This document shows positions 27,952 to 37,595 of a stretch of DNA of 64,000 nt, piece by piece (position 1 is the first letter of the stretch; the number at the start of each line of letters is the position of its first letter). The position numbers and the translations under genes are program-made. Origin of the DNA: Cyclobacteriaceae bacterium (lineage in GTDB: Bacteria > Bacteroidota > Bacteroidia > Cytophagales > Cyclobacteriaceae); contig JANQOR010000041.1 in NCBI GenBank assembly GCA_028285685.1, forward strand, positions 1 to 64,000, written 5' to 3'. The notes under the pieces were generated by a model that was not told the origin of the DNA, made no database searches, and saw nothing but the letters and a program-made list of their open reading frames with translations.

Positions 27952-27971
27952 ACTGTTTTCAAAAATAAGAA

Positions 27972-28928
27972 TTAATCAAAACGTATAACGTCAAAAGCAA
28001 TGGTAGAATATGGCGGCACACGCAAAACATAGTCCGGTATAATAGCGTCCTCGATCAGATCTGCTGTAATAGATGCAGGCACTACCAGCGCACTTTCTCT
28101 GTAGCCTTGAGATGATGGAATCAGCAGCAAAGCTCTTTCGTTTGGCTCCATAATAGTTAGCCCAAACTCAAAACCCGGTATAAGTGGTCTGGGCTGGTCG
28201 GCACCTAGGACGAACTGAAAGTTGTTTTTTGAATCAAATGCTGTATTGTCCAGGAAGAATGCATCATAACTGAAGATAAGCGTCTCACCGTTAACAGCTA
28301 ATGGACCAAACCCCTTAGAAAGCCTTTTATATGCTACACCAGAGGCGAAGGTCACGACCATATTCACTGGGTTAGTAACGGTGTCGTTCAGGTTTTCGGA
28401 GACAATGTAATTAGCAATATCTGTGGCCTCCTGTGTAAATACGGAAGTTTCGTTTTGAACATTAACCACTTCTACTTGGATAAGACTGATCAAGTTACTG
28501 TCCACCGCCCCCGACGTGAGGTCCTGGTAACCAAGTGTTGGAGGAATGATGATGTTGAAGGTCTCTCCGTCCCGCATAAAAGCCAGTCCCAGGTCAAGCC
28601 CTACAGGGAAGACTGCCGAAACTCCTTGTTTTAGCATAAGCGAGTCTCCATCGGTTCTTTGATGACTTGCAATGACATTTCCATCGAGATCGCTTAATGT
28701 ATAGTAGATCGAAACAACACTTTCCGTCGCAATGGCCGTACCTGCTGGATTCTCGACCGTCGCATAGTAGTAGATGCCGCTAACATCTGCTGTGGCTGAG
28801 TCAACATTCATCGTGTCCAGCCACGCAACAATCGTGGCGTCCACGTCGGAGGTCGTAACATCATCCTTGCCACATGACAATACAATTAGGAGTAAAACCG
28901 CTATTGCAACGAAATTTCTCATCACCAA
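27972..28928 (-). CDS. FKBP-type peptidyl-prolyl isomerase lipoprotein, two FKBP-like domains
   Basis: A 318-aa lipoprotein: the signal VAIAVLLLIVLSCGK ends in the lipid-carrying Cys, and Met3 is an equally possible start. Domain 1 (~55-160) has SIYYTLSDLDGNVI, VFPVGLDLGLAFMRDGE and IIPPTLGYQD. Domain 2 (~190-315) has FSYDAFFLDNTAFDS, LIPGFEFGLTIMEPNE and LLIPSSQGYRE. Each follows the FKBP pattern in which a GLxxM-G-E helix precedes an hIPxxxxY strand. Such proteins help fold exported proteins. Some active-site aromatic positions differ between the two domains, so one may be non-catalytic. Confidence 0.85.
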   Translation of the reverse strand: MVMRNFVAIAVLLLIVLSCGKDDVTTSDVDATIVAWLDTMNVDSATADVSGIYYYATVENPAGTAIATESVVSIYYTLSDLDGNVIASHQRTDGDSLMLKQGVSAVFPVGLDLGLAFMRDGETFNIIIPPTLGYQDLTSGAVDSNLISLIQVEVVNVQNETSVFTQEATDIANYIVSENLNDTVTNPVNMVVTFASGVAYKRLSKGFGPLAVNGETLIFSYDAFFLDNTAFDSKNNFQFVLGADQPRPLIPGFEFGLTIMEPNERALLLIPSSQGYRESALVVPASITADLIEDAIIPDYVLRVPPYSTIAFDVIRFD

Positions 28929-28952
28929 CCCAACGACAAATGAGACAAAAGA

Positions 28953-29564
28953 TTACTTAAACGTTTGACAAAACATTTGAAATACTACGAGGTTATCCAG
29001 GTCCAGTTTTTCCCCAATTAGTAGCATACTCTGGTACTCAGATTTGCCGATTTTGTGATCTTTATTTATGATATCTTCATCGTTTTCAAGGAAAAAACTC
29101 GCAATAAAACGTATCAAAATGTAAGGTGCATTTAGAACTTCCTGTTTATACGCCGCATAATCGACTTCTCCTGTAGTATCAATCTTTCGCTGGGTAACAT
29201 TCTGGAGGTCGCAGGCAGTATTAATGGCTACTTTTAGCACTCCGAAAAACTTGTCGGACCAGTTAAAGTAGTTCTTGATCAGAAATTTCATGGCATAGAC
29301 TACAGGGTCTTTTTTCATGAAATATCCACCTTTTGATAGTTTGCGTGCCTTTTTATTTAGCGCGATTTCTTCGAACAAGCTGATTGTACCATCTGCCAAA
29401 GCAATTCCTACCGTCGGGGCCATCATCACCAGGGAGAAAAAATCATGATCATTGATCTCCAGATAGGGTGCTTCAGTCTTCAAAAAATCCTTCTTCAATG
29501 TTTGAGCGGCCTCCAGAATTACTGGATTCTCAACCATGGTTTCAATCTCGTATTCGGTAAACAT
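28953..29564 (-). CDS. Cytosolic helical protein of unknown function
   Basis: A 203-aa protein without signal or membrane segment, predicted mostly alpha-helical. The segment GIALADGTISLFEEIALNKKARKLSKGG has the acidic helix-loop look of TerB-like domains, but the match is too loose for a family call. Conserved-looking aromatic clusters (NYFNWSDKFFG, YILIRFIASFFL) follow. It begins 77 bp after the COG3014 gene and may be transcribed with FKBP, 24 bp downstream. Confidence 0.5.
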   Translation of the reverse strand: MFTEYEIETMVENPVILEAAQTLKKDFLKTEAPYLEINDHDFFSLVMMAPTVGIALADGTISLFEEIALNKKARKLSKGGYFMKKDPVVYAMKFLIKNYFNWSDKFFGVLKVAINTACDLQNVTQRKIDTTGEVDYAAYKQEVLNAPYILIRFIASFFLENDEDIINKDHKIGKSEYQSMLLIGEKLDLDNLVVFQMFCQTFK

Positions 29565-29641
29565 TTAGTTGGGTGATTGTGAATTAGTGCTCAAAATACA
29601 ACCTTTTGCCGAATTAGGGAAATAGCTTTTAAGAAGATCGT

Positions 29642-31024
29642 CTAGAACGCAACCTCACTTTCTAGCGATTGATAACTGTGAAACTGAGTCACTCCCTTTT
29701 TTCCAATAAATGTGAACTTGTTTGAGGCCTCACTTCTTGGTCCATCCGTATAGATTTCAACGACATTTTGGCCTTCCTTCAAAGGAGCCCTGGCGTAGTG
29801 AATGGCGTACGGAAGGGTCTGCCAATTGCGGGTGTCTGCTTGCTCTGAAGCGAGATTGAAGGCACTCACCAAAAACCCGAGTGTTTCATTCTCTTTTCGT
29901 GCCTTCTTTTCAATCGCCTTTTTCAGCGCAACCCTAAGTAAGCCCTTCCCTAGCTCTTGCAGCATTCTTTCATTTAGTGTTTTGAAGGCGATCGCATTTA
30001 TGTCTTCTGCTTTTTCAAGCGTATAATAACTTCCATTTACTTCTATGTCTCCGTAGTTGAAATAAGGAATTCTTTCTATGTACTTCGGGAACGCAATTCT
30101 GGTTCCACTCAAATCAGTGATACTGACGTCATCATCATCATTGTAGTTGTAATAGAAAGGAAAATTGAGGCCTAGGTCATCGTTTTGAAAAAACAAATTC
30201 CCACCTCCTTCGTCGATCGCCACGAAGGTGGCAGACCACTGATCCTTGATAGGCGCCAGGCCATTGTGCCAAAAGAAAACCAATTCTCCGCCATCTGATG
30301 ATTCGTGTTCATATTCATATCCGAATTTCTCTTCATACTGGTCCAGTTCCTCCGGAAAACCTGACAGCATTGCCGTTCGCATTAGATCATCCTTGAGCTG
30401 TTCGGGTACCGACATTTCGAACATGGTTCTGTATTCGTTCTCATAGATCTCAAGGGCATTTCTGTAAGCGATAAAGGCATTATTGAAATCGCCACTTGCA
30501 TCATAGATGATCCCCATCAAGTTGTGTATAAAGGCATCCTTTTGATACTTGTTCTCCGATATGTACTTATCACCAAGCTCATTTAGTCTGTTATTCAATC
30601 GTCGACACTCAACCAACGCATTGTCAAACTCAGCCATCTTAAGAAAATTGAGCGCCTTATAATACAAAAGCATCAGGTGCTCGTGATCCTCGCCGGGATA
30701 GACAATAAGATTTGGATTCAAAAAATAGGACCCAGCGAAATTGAGATAGTTTTTCCGATGATCTTCACCAAAAATGTAAGCTTTCTCCAGCCAAACATTG
30801 CTCTCGGTATAGTTGCCAAGCAGATGAGAGACCACTCCCCTGTTCGCATAGTATAGAAATCTTGTTTTGCTTCTTTCTGCTTTTTTGTTTTGATCCAAAA
30901 CGTTCTGTGCGGCATCTAACTTTCCCCTTTCAAAGTTCTTATTGAACTCATAATTAAATTCATAGTAGGAAGCGCAGCTTGAAACAATAAGCAGTGTAGC
31001 GATATATAAATATCGTGTTCGCAT
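29642..31024 (-). CDS. COG3014-family TPR lipoprotein
   Basis: A 460-aa lipoprotein with signal ending LLIVSSCAS. TPR-like helices span ~25-220 (FERGKLDAAQNVLDQ, YANRGVVSHLLGNYTESN, DAFIHNLMGIIYDASGDF). A beta-rich C-terminal half includes EDINAIAFKTLNERM, VALKKAIEKKARK and TRNWQTLPYAIHYARAPL, the last resembling the C-terminal signature of COG3014. It is encoded just after an LpoB-like gene on the same strand, an association seen in other bacteria. It probably works in envelope or peptidoglycan maintenance with LpoB; this is inference. Confidence 0.75.
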   Translation of the reverse strand: MRTRYLYIATLLIVSSCASYYEFNYEFNKNFERGKLDAAQNVLDQNKKAERSKTRFLYYANRGVVSHLLGNYTESNVWLEKAYIFGEDHRKNYLNFAGSYFLNPNLIVYPGEDHEHLMLLYYKALNFLKMAEFDNALVECRRLNNRLNELGDKYISENKYQKDAFIHNLMGIIYDASGDFNNAFIAYRNALEIYENEYRTMFEMSVPEQLKDDLMRTAMLSGFPEELDQYEEKFGYEYEHESSDGGELVFFWHNGLAPIKDQWSATFVAIDEGGGNLFFQNDDLGLNFPFYYNYNDDDDVSITDLSGTRIAFPKYIERIPYFNYGDIEVNGSYYTLEKAEDINAIAFKTLNERMLQELGKGLLRVALKKAIEKKARKENETLGFLVSAFNLASEQADTRNWQTLPYAIHYARAPLKEGQNVVEIYTDGPRSEASNKFTFIGKKGVTQFHSYQSLESEVAF

Positions 31025-31091
31025 AAGCAGGTTCGGCGAAGGTAGCTAGAACAAGTGCCATTGTAGTTCACTCGGAACTATCAACAGCTAA

Positions 31092-31673
31092 CTAATTCTT
31101 TATGAATTTCTTGATTTCCTTATCGCCCAACCAAACTTTCTCGTTGGTTTCGATATTGGTAAGTTCAAGGTTTACCTTGTAGTTAACGACTTTTTCTTTC
31201 TTATAAGAATCAGTAACAGCTGTAATTAGCCCGAACATCATGAAATCCGCACCAAGTTCTTTTCCCCATTTGGCTTGAGTCTCTGGGGAGGCATACTCTC
31301 CCTGATCGGCGCGTTCTTCTCGAAGCTTCTCTCGGAACTGGGCATTGGAAACAACGCGCACAAAGCCTGTATTGATGAACTGTCTTTCGATATCCTTGAT
31401 AAAGGTTTCAGCCTCAATGTGTTCGGAACTCTTATTCTGAACATAACCGACGATGACCGTAGGTTTCTTATCTTCCTTAAGTCTGAACTCGCTGTGCCAC
31501 GGTCTGTTGGTGACATCCTGGATCATTTCCTCAGCGACAAGCTTAGAATCGGTATCATTCCATCTTCCGCTTAGGTCTATCTGCTGATCTGGGCTCACCC
31601 TGGTCACTTGTCGACTGCACCCAAATGCCATCACAGCGATCGAAATTATTGTTGTTATTTTAATGGTGTTCAT
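31092..31673 (-). CDS. lpoB: Penicillin-binding protein activator LpoB-like lipoprotein
   Basis: A 193-aa lipoprotein with signal ending AVMAFGCSR. It has the LpoB/COG3417 pattern: DLSGRWNDTDS, KPTVIVGYVQNKSSEHI, FINTGFVRVVSN, the LREERADQGEYAS helix, and GADFMMFGLITAV. In enterobacteria LpoB reaches through the cell wall to activate PBP1b; the partner in Bacteroidota is less clear. It is followed 67 bp later by the COG3014 lipoprotein, supporting a shared job. A terminator separates it from the small exported protein upstream. Confidence 0.82.
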   Translation of the reverse strand: MNTIKITTIISIAVMAFGCSRQVTRVSPDQQIDLSGRWNDTDSKLVAEEMIQDVTNRPWHSEFRLKEDKKPTVIVGYVQNKSSEHIEAETFIKDIERQFINTGFVRVVSNAQFREKLREERADQGEYASPETQAKWGKELGADFMMFGLITAVTDSYKKEKVVNYKVNLELTNIETNEKVWLGDKEIKKFIKN

Positions 31674-31701
31674 AGTCTTTTATTTTGATTGGCAAAGTAA
31701 A

Positions 31702-31731
31702 AACAAATCCCATGCCCAAAATGACATGGGA
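31702..31731 (-). terminator. Intrinsic terminator after the 147-aa exported protein gene
   Basis: TCCCATG (31708-31714) pairs with CATGGGA (31725-31731) over a 10-nt loop. Leftward it is followed by a U-rich stretch (from AAACAAA). It lies 12 bp after the stop of the gene ending at 31744. Confidence 0.7.
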
Positions 31732-31743
31732 TCGAAAAGCTTT

Positions 31744-32187
31744 TTACCTTTTGAAAATAAATCTAGTGATGTACAATCCGTAATCATCTGATTTGCCAGC
31801 ATCGCTTTCAACACCACTGGTGACAAATGCCAGCTCCCAGCCTTCCTCGGACATTTGGTTAAGTTTAGATGAGATCAATGCATCATTCGAAGCAATGTTT
31901 TGAAAGTTAATTCCTGTGATGCTGTAGAAGTTCAGAAGTTTGGATTCAGCGAATTTGTCAATTTTGGCATCTTTCCTCTTCACATCGCCCTGGCCACTCT
32001 TTTTTCCATCAGTCCGTTCTGTGGTAAAAGTATTTATATCCAGAGCTCCTTTGTTTTCCACCATTCGAGATCTACCAAGGCCACCAGGAACAATGGACTC
32101 TACAACAGTAATGACTTTGAATTCTTGTGCATAAGAGATGGCACTTGCAGCTACTACAAGCGCTATCGTTAATAGGGATTTTTTCAT
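31744..32187 (-). CDS. Small exported protein, DUF4177-like
   Basis: A 147-aa protein with signal peptide (MKKSLLTIALVVAASAISYAQ). The mature part starts EFKVITVVESIVP and later has LNQMSEEGWELAFVTSG, the conserved helix-strand of small DUF4177-like proteins, and ends YGLYITRFIFKR. No molecular function is known for that family. It is bounded by a terminator downstream and lies 53 bp from the TonB-receptor stop upstream. Confidence 0.6.
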   Translation of the reverse strand: MKKSLLTIALVVAASAISYAQEFKVITVVESIVPGGLGRSRMVENKGALDINTFTTERTDGKKSGQGDVKRKDAKIDKFAESKLLNFYSITGINFQNIASNDALISSKLNQMSEEGWELAFVTSGVESDAGKSDDYGLYITRFIFKR

Positions 32188-32240
32188 TTTTAATTCTGAT
32201 TAAGTAATTAGTACAAAAAAAGCAGATCGAACCCTAAAAT

Positions 32241-34637
32241 TTAGAAGTCTGCAGCAATGCGGAAATTCAAAAACCTTGCCGATAATGAGTTTGGTATGGC
32301 GAGTTGGTTGCCAGAAATGTCTTGGATCCATGAGTATGAAAGGGTGTTGTCGGCTCCGAGAGCGTTGAGTATTTCTGCCCTTAACCACAAGATTTTCAAG
32401 TACTTATTATTTTTTAACTCAAGTGACTTGGAAAATCCGATATCCACTCTGAAAAACTCATCGCCGGAAAAAATATTTCTTGCATTTATTTCATTCGGTG
32501 GTCCCAATGGATATCCTGATCCGAAAATAGAATTCACATAAACCCTTACCGATGGGTCGTTTGGCATGTGATCCTCGAAGAAAAATGCGAGGTTGATTCT
32601 CTGATCACTTGGTCGTCGGATGTAGTCTTTTTCGTCTTGCTCAAGGTCTTCCATTGTCTTGAGTATTCCTAAGCTAAACCACGATTGAGATCCTTTGATG
32701 AATTCCCCATTTAGCCTTAAGTCCACTCCATATGCAAATGCCTTCGCATTATTCTCTGCAAAATACCGTAGACGAACATTGTCAATGTCGTATGGAATAA
32801 CATTTTTAACGCTCTTGTAGTATGCTTCTGAGGTAAACAGAAAAGGTCGCCCCCACCATTGAAATATTCGCTCCATCCCTGCTATCAGGTGTGTGGACTG
32901 CTGTGCTTTGACGCTCGATCTAATGTTCCCGTCCAGGTCGCGTAATTCCCTGTAAAAAGGTGTTTGGCTGTACTTCCCCATTGAAACCCTAAATGAAGTT
33001 TCCCTAGTCCAATTAGGCTTATATCGATAAATGACTCGAGGGCTTATTAGGGTCTCGTTAGTATAGTCCATGTAATTGATCCTGGCACCAACGTTGAGCG
33101 CAAATACTGAATCTGTAGAAAAGATGGTTGATTGCAAATACCCAGTGTAGGTTCGTGTGGTAAGGTCGAGTTGATTGAAGACACTTCGCAGTATATTGGT
33201 AGTGGGATCCGAAGGATTAATCACAAAGCCTGCGGAATCCAGGTAAGCATACTCATTTAGCTCGTCTTCAATCTTATTCTGGATGAATCCCGCACCTCCT
33301 TCAAGAAGCACCCAATCATTGAGAAGAAATTCATTTCTAAGTTCTAGATTAAGAACAATTGCATCAAGATTGTTCCGTCCATAGCTAAAGTTTGTGCCAA
33401 CGCCGCGAGTAACAACACAATCATTGAAGCTGTTGGATCCTGGATTGTTGTCCACATCACATATCCTATAGGCTCCCTCAACGTTATAGAACTCCTTCTC
33501 GGTAGTTTGGACACCTGAAGCGATCACTCGTGTTAAGAACCTGTTGGTCCACTTGTGTGAAAAGTTCAAACCGGTTTGGTAGGTGTCGTAGTTGAGCAAT
33601 TCCCTCCCTTCAAATGCAGTTTGGACTCTCAGCGTCTGAGAAACAGAACCAAAATCCGTAGTTTGAGATTCTGGAAGAGTAAGGTACCTGTTCCTGCCGT
33701 AAGCCAAGAGCCAGTTCAACTTAGTCCGATTAACCTGCTGTCCTCTCTGAGATAAGTCGAAGGTAAAAAAAGCTTGCGCATCAGTATAAGAAGGCAGGTA
33801 CTGTCCCTTTGTCTCCAGTGTACCAAGTAAATATCGGGTATCACTGTGCCGAGCTCCGAATAGATATTTTATCCTTTCAGACACTCGATTACCTATGTAA
33901 GCTGAACCTCCAAGCAAGCCGAAATTTAAACTTCCATGGTAATCCTCAGGCTCCTTATAAAGAATGTTTAGTGAAGAGGAAAGTTTATCCCCATACTTGG
34001 ATTCCCACCCTCCGGCATAAAAACTAATGTCCTTGACCAAATCTGTATTAACAAAGCTCAGTCCTTCCTGGCGACCTGGTGTTGAGAGAAAGGGTCTGTA
34101 GACAGGAATGTCGTTCACGTAGACCAGATTTTCATCAAAATTTCCACCTCGCACATTATAGGCTGACGAAAGCTCGTTGTTGGCGGCAACACCGGGTAAC
34201 GTAACCAAAACTTTACTAAAATCCCCTGAGGCCGATGGTAAATTCTTTGCAGCTATCGCATCAATTTTTGCGGCTGGGTCCAAAGCATCACGCTCTGGCT
34301 GACCAATCACCTCAACTTCATCCAATTGAGTGTTTTGAGAGACCAACCTCACTGTAAGACTCTGTGCCTGACCCTGTTGCACGTTTACGGCTATTTCTCG
34401 AGATGCATACTGAACATGCGAAAATACCAGGACATCCGGTCCAGCTGGCAAGCCAATTTCGAATACTCCCTCAATATTTGAGATGGTTCCAATTCGGTTA
34501 TCTGATTTCAGAATGATGTTAACGCCAGGAATTGGTGCTCCACTTTCATCTGCAACCAATCCGCGAATGAGTCCTGGTGCCTGACCGGAGGATATGGCAG
34601 TGGAAAACAAACAGAAAAGAGCAAAGAAATGCCGCAA
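32241..34637 (-). CDS. TonB-dependent outer-membrane receptor with carboxypeptidase-regulatory-like domain
   Basis: A 798-aa receptor. A signal peptide (FFALFCLFSTAISSGQ) is followed by a CarboxypepD_reg-like/SusC-type N-terminal domain (IRGLVADESGAPIPGVNIIL). A plug domain at ~115-225 includes NELSSAYNVRGGNFDENLVYVNDIPVY. A ~22-strand barrel ends in the aromatic C terminus RIAADF. The substrate is unknown: no SusD partner is adjacent. It starts 3 bp after the rpe stop and is probably cotranscribed with it. Confidence 0.88.
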   Translation of the reverse strand: MRHFFALFCLFSTAISSGQAPGLIRGLVADESGAPIPGVNIILKSDNRIGTISNIEGVFEIGLPAGPDVLVFSHVQYASREIAVNVQQGQAQSLTVRLVSQNTQLDEVEVIGQPERDALDPAAKIDAIAAKNLPSASGDFSKVLVTLPGVAANNELSSAYNVRGGNFDENLVYVNDIPVYRPFLSTPGRQEGLSFVNTDLVKDISFYAGGWESKYGDKLSSSLNILYKEPEDYHGSLNFGLLGGSAYIGNRVSERIKYLFGARHSDTRYLLGTLETKGQYLPSYTDAQAFFTFDLSQRGQQVNRTKLNWLLAYGRNRYLTLPESQTTDFGSVSQTLRVQTAFEGRELLNYDTYQTGLNFSHKWTNRFLTRVIASGVQTTEKEFYNVEGAYRICDVDNNPGSNSFNDCVVTRGVGTNFSYGRNNLDAIVLNLELRNEFLLNDWVLLEGGAGFIQNKIEDELNEYAYLDSAGFVINPSDPTTNILRSVFNQLDLTTRTYTGYLQSTIFSTDSVFALNVGARINYMDYTNETLISPRVIYRYKPNWTRETSFRVSMGKYSQTPFYRELRDLDGNIRSSVKAQQSTHLIAGMERIFQWWGRPFLFTSEAYYKSVKNVIPYDIDNVRLRYFAENNAKAFAYGVDLRLNGEFIKGSQSWFSLGILKTMEDLEQDEKDYIRRPSDQRINLAFFFEDHMPNDPSVRVYVNSIFGSGYPLGPPNEINARNIFSGDEFFRVDIGFSKSLELKNNKYLKILWLRAEILNALGADNTLSYSWIQDISGNQLAIPNSLSARFLNFRIAADF

Positions 34638-34640
34638 TGA

Positions 34641-35291
34641 TCAGGCAGATTTGAGATTTAAAATCGTCTGCGCTGGGTCGTCGGACTTGAATACAAAACT
34701 TCCGGCAACCAATATATCTGCTCCTGCTTTAAAGAGCTCACCCGCATTTTTGTCTGTCACACCACCGTCGACTTCAATAAGAATTTCTGAATCCAGTGTG
34801 TCTACCATAGTACGTAATTTTCTCACTTTGGCAAACGTTGTTTCTATGAACTTCTGCCCGCCGAATCCTGGGTTTACAGACATCAATAAAACAAGATCAA
34901 CGAAGGGTAAGATCTCTTCCAAAACATCAACTGGTGTGTGCGGATTTAACACCACTCCTGCCTTAGCCCCCAGTTCCCGGATTCGGGTCACCGTTCGATG
35001 GAGATGATTGTGAGCCTCATAGTGAACACTTATGATCTCGGCACCCGACTTAATACAGTCCTCAAGATATGGATCTGCGTTTTGAATCATCAAATGAAAA
35101 TCCATGGGTTTTGTTGAGTATTTGTGCATCGCTGCACAGACCGGAAAACCATACGAAATGTTGGGAACAAAAACTCCATCCATAATGTCGATGTGGACAT
35201 AATCCGCTTCGCTCTCATTGAGCATTTCGATATCACGTTGAATGTTGGCGAAATCGGCAGATAGAACTGAGGGAGCAATCAGCTTTTTCAT
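34641..35291 (-). CDS. rpe: Ribulose-phosphate 3-epimerase
   Basis: A 216-aa TIM-barrel enzyme interconverting ribulose 5-phosphate and xylulose 5-phosphate in the pentose phosphate pathway. Visible signatures are APSVLSADF (Ser8), the metal ligands His33 and Asp35 in VHIDIMDG, FHLMI, VNPGFGGQKF and EVDGGV, with the acidic catalytic residue there. The length is normal. The ATG overlaps the subtilisin stop (ATGA), so it is translated with that gene. Confidence 0.97.
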   Translation of the reverse strand: MKKLIAPSVLSADFANIQRDIEMLNESEADYVHIDIMDGVFVPNISYGFPVCAAMHKYSTKPMDFHLMIQNADPYLEDCIKSGAEIISVHYEAHNHLHRTVTRIRELGAKAGVVLNPHTPVDVLEEILPFVDLVLLMSVNPGFGGQKFIETTFAKVRKLRTMVDTLDSEILIEVDGGVTDKNAGELFKAGADILVAGSFVFKSDDPAQTILNLKSA

Positions 35292-36928
35292 TGAGAATTA
35301 ATCAGTTTAACGACCTTTATATCATCATCGTATTGCAAGGATAAGAAATAAAGACCTTCTTGAATATCCTCGAGTGTATACTCAATAGTAGTTTTTGATT
35401 TAGTTATGGAAATTGTATCCTTCAGGATCGTTTTTCCCTCGGTGTCTATAATTTTAATAAGGAGCGGATTTTTGATCTCTTCATCAATTTTCAAGAAGAG
35501 TTTTCCGCCATCGAAGGGATTAGGATAGACGGTAATCTTATCGGTTAGAATATCTGACGTGCTGAGGGCTTTACCGTTCACTGCAAAAGTGTAAAATGGT
35601 ACGCCATGGCCGACCAGTGTATCTGGGCTATGTGCACGATGACCTGCTCCCTTAATTGCGTCAATCACCTGAATATTTGTCCAAGTGGGGTTCTCTTGCC
35701 AGACACCTGCTGCAAAGCCTGCAATCTGTGGGGATGCAAAGCTAGTTCCATTGCCTCTGGTGATACTTCCATTCCCTCTTACGACAGCTGTTCCAAAACC
35801 CATTGCACTTACATCCGGTTTATTTCGACCGTCGGAAGATGGACCCAAAGAGCTAAAAGATGTCCAACTGAAATCGGGATCAACGCTTCCAACAGTCAGG
35901 ATTTTGTCCGCATCGGCAGGCGGAGTGATATAGCGCCATGTGTTCGGTGGATTGTCTCCTTCGTTGCCCGCACTTACAACGACAATCATGCCTTTGTCAG
36001 AGGCTATTTTGGCAGCTATCGACACAATGGTGGTCTCTCCGTCGAGATCTTCGTATTCGTAATCGTGTTCTGGTATGTCGAAGGTGTTGTAGCCAAGCGA
36101 TCCATTGATAATATCTGCGCCAAGGCTGTCAGCAAATTCAGCACCTAACAACCAATTATACTCCTCAACTCTATCTTCGCTTCCACCCTCTTCAGTAATG
36201 CACAGTACGAAATCGGCGGCATATGCCACTCCATTGAAGTCATTGCCATATTTGCCAGCAATCGTTGAGAAAACCGAGGTTCCATGATCTCCAAGTCTGA
36301 AAACATTTCCGGAGTTTTCTACGAAATCTTTGAAGGCAATAATTCTGTTGTCCGTCCAAAGGTGCTCAAAAGGCTCGAATTCGTTGACACCGTCAAATCC
36401 ATTATCCAAAATCCCAATTAGCATCCCTTCACCATGTATACCTTTCTGATGCATCGCGTCCACTTGCGTCATGGCATTTTGCAGTTCAGTAGTGGAGTTT
36501 ATAGATGTCGGCGCTTCGAATTGCTCCGGAACAACGACCGCAATTTTGGTGTCGGAGAGCTTGGCATGCCTGGCTACCAATGTAACACTGTCTACAAAGT
36601 TTAGCTCCTGGATCGTGGTAACATTGGACTCTTTGGTTTGAACAAGCGCCGCATTCAACCACTTGGAAGTAAAATACACATCAATACCAAGGGTTTGTAA
36701 GTCTTCCACATATGCAGGGTTAACCGGCAAATCCATAGAGTCCAGTGGGATATCTTGATTCACTCTTCTTTGGATGGACCTCTCGGTTAGGAAATCTGAT
36801 GGGCTCTCGAGCGAATACGGATAATTCGAATCTGCCTTACTCCCAAAGTAAACCACATACCTATTGGTTTGCGCCACTGAGAACAACCAGCCTGTGAGCA
36901 TCAACAAAGTGAGTATCGTCTTATTCAT
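35288..36928 (-). CDS. Secreted subtilisin-like S8 peptidase with type IX secretion sorting domain
   Basis: About 546 aa from the ATG at 36928 (MNKTILTLLMLTGWLFSVAQ signal); an ATG at 36940 adds four residues. In the longer numbering the catalytic triad is Asp179 (GILDNGF), His219 (DHGTSVF) and Ser400 (NGTSFASP), with oxyanion Asn in SAGNEGD. An I9-like pro-region precedes it. The last ~85 residues form a Por secretion domain with VYPNPF and GLYFL, so the enzyme is exported by type IX secretion. The 5' end overlaps the upstream lipoprotein gene by 8 bp. Confidence 0.92.
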   Translation of the reverse strand: MNKTILTLLMLTGWLFSVAQTNRYVVYFGSKADSNYPYSLESPSDFLTERSIQRRVNQDIPLDSMDLPVNPAYVEDLQTLGIDVYFTSKWLNAALVQTKESNVTTIQELNFVDSVTLVARHAKLSDTKIAVVVPEQFEAPTSINSTTELQNAMTQVDAMHQKGIHGEGMLIGILDNGFDGVNEFEPFEHLWTDNRIIAFKDFVENSGNVFRLGDHGTSVFSTIAGKYGNDFNGVAYAADFVLCITEEGGSEDRVEEYNWLLGAEFADSLGADIINGSLGYNTFDIPEHDYEYEDLDGETTIVSIAAKIASDKGMIVVVSAGNEGDNPPNTWRYITPPADADKILTVGSVDPDFSWTSFSSLGPSSDGRNKPDVSAMGFGTAVVRGNGSITRGNGTSFASPQIAGFAAGVWQENPTWTNIQVIDAIKGAGHRAHSPDTLVGHGVPFYTFAVNGKALSTSDILTDKITVYPNPFDGGKLFLKIDEEIKNPLLIKIIDTEGKTILKDTISITKSKTTIEYTLEDIQEGLYFLSLQYDDDIKVVKLINSQ

Positions 36929-37595
36929 CACCAGCTTCAATAAGTACCTGATTCAGAAATCGTCCTGCCTCAATCTCTCCCAATTCGTTGCAATCAACTG
37001 TGCAAAATTGTAGTGTCATATAGTGCTTTTGAACCAACCCAATCCCCCTTACATAAATCTCACTTCTCTCATCTTGATTAACAATGTTAGGTGCGATATC
37101 CTCTACGATCAGACGAATGTGATTGTCCAGTGATACAGAATCAACGAGTTGCTCATCAACGGAGGTGTAATAGTAAGTGGTTGCTGCCTTGGAGTTCAGA
37201 CTATTCCCATCCCATTCCTTGCCGATTTTGACTGGAAACGTAAGTTTCATGAATGGGACATTGTTCTCGCTGATCGCAAGGTAGTTTTGGGTAACGCTAG
37301 CTGTCCAAACCGAATCACTTGACCATTGCTCTAGTGCATTTGTTCTTTTGTCCCGTCGGATCAGATAGCTAACCTGATCTTGGGAAACAAGCGAATCAAA
37401 AATGGTCTCTCTTAACTGATAAAAAGAAGTGTCAAAACCAGTAAGCTTATAATTGATTTCCTGAACGTCATAAACCCGATATTGACCGATGGAGACAGGG
37501 TAATAATCCTTTCCCAATGCTTCTTTCGTGGGAACAATACTTTCATTGCAAGAGATCAAAAAAAGGAAAGTTCCTATGAATACAAAGATTTTCAA
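36921..37595 (-). CDS. Lipoprotein of unknown function
   Basis: A 224-aa protein with a lipoprotein signal (IFVFIGTFLFLISCNE). The mature part is beta-rich with alternating strands (YYPVSIGQYRVYDVQ, SYLIRRDKR, TFPVKIGKEWDGN, IYVRGIGLVQKHYM). The GIGLV-K-Y element near the C terminus is common in Bacteroidota lipoproteins placed after housekeeping genes, but no function is known to me. It overlaps mnmA by 4 bp (ATGA) and the subtilisin gene by 8 bp, within one operon from mnmA to the TonB receptor. Confidence 0.6.
   Translation of the reverse strand: MKIFVFIGTFLFLISCNESIVPTKEALGKDYYPVSIGQYRVYDVQEINYKLTGFDTSFYQLRETIFDSLVSQDQVSYLIRRDKRTNALEQWSSDSVWTASVTQNYLAISENNVPFMKLTFPVKIGKEWDGNSLNSKAATTYYYTSVDEQLVDSVSLDNHIRLIVEDIAPNIVNQDERSEIYVRGIGLVQKHYMTLQFCTVDCNELGEIEAGRFLNQVLIEAGDE

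Noticed and set aside
35606-36148. 180-aa rightward frame inside the subtilisin gene
   Set aside because: It is antisense to the catalytic domain and Cys-rich in a shadow-like way, with no start signal.
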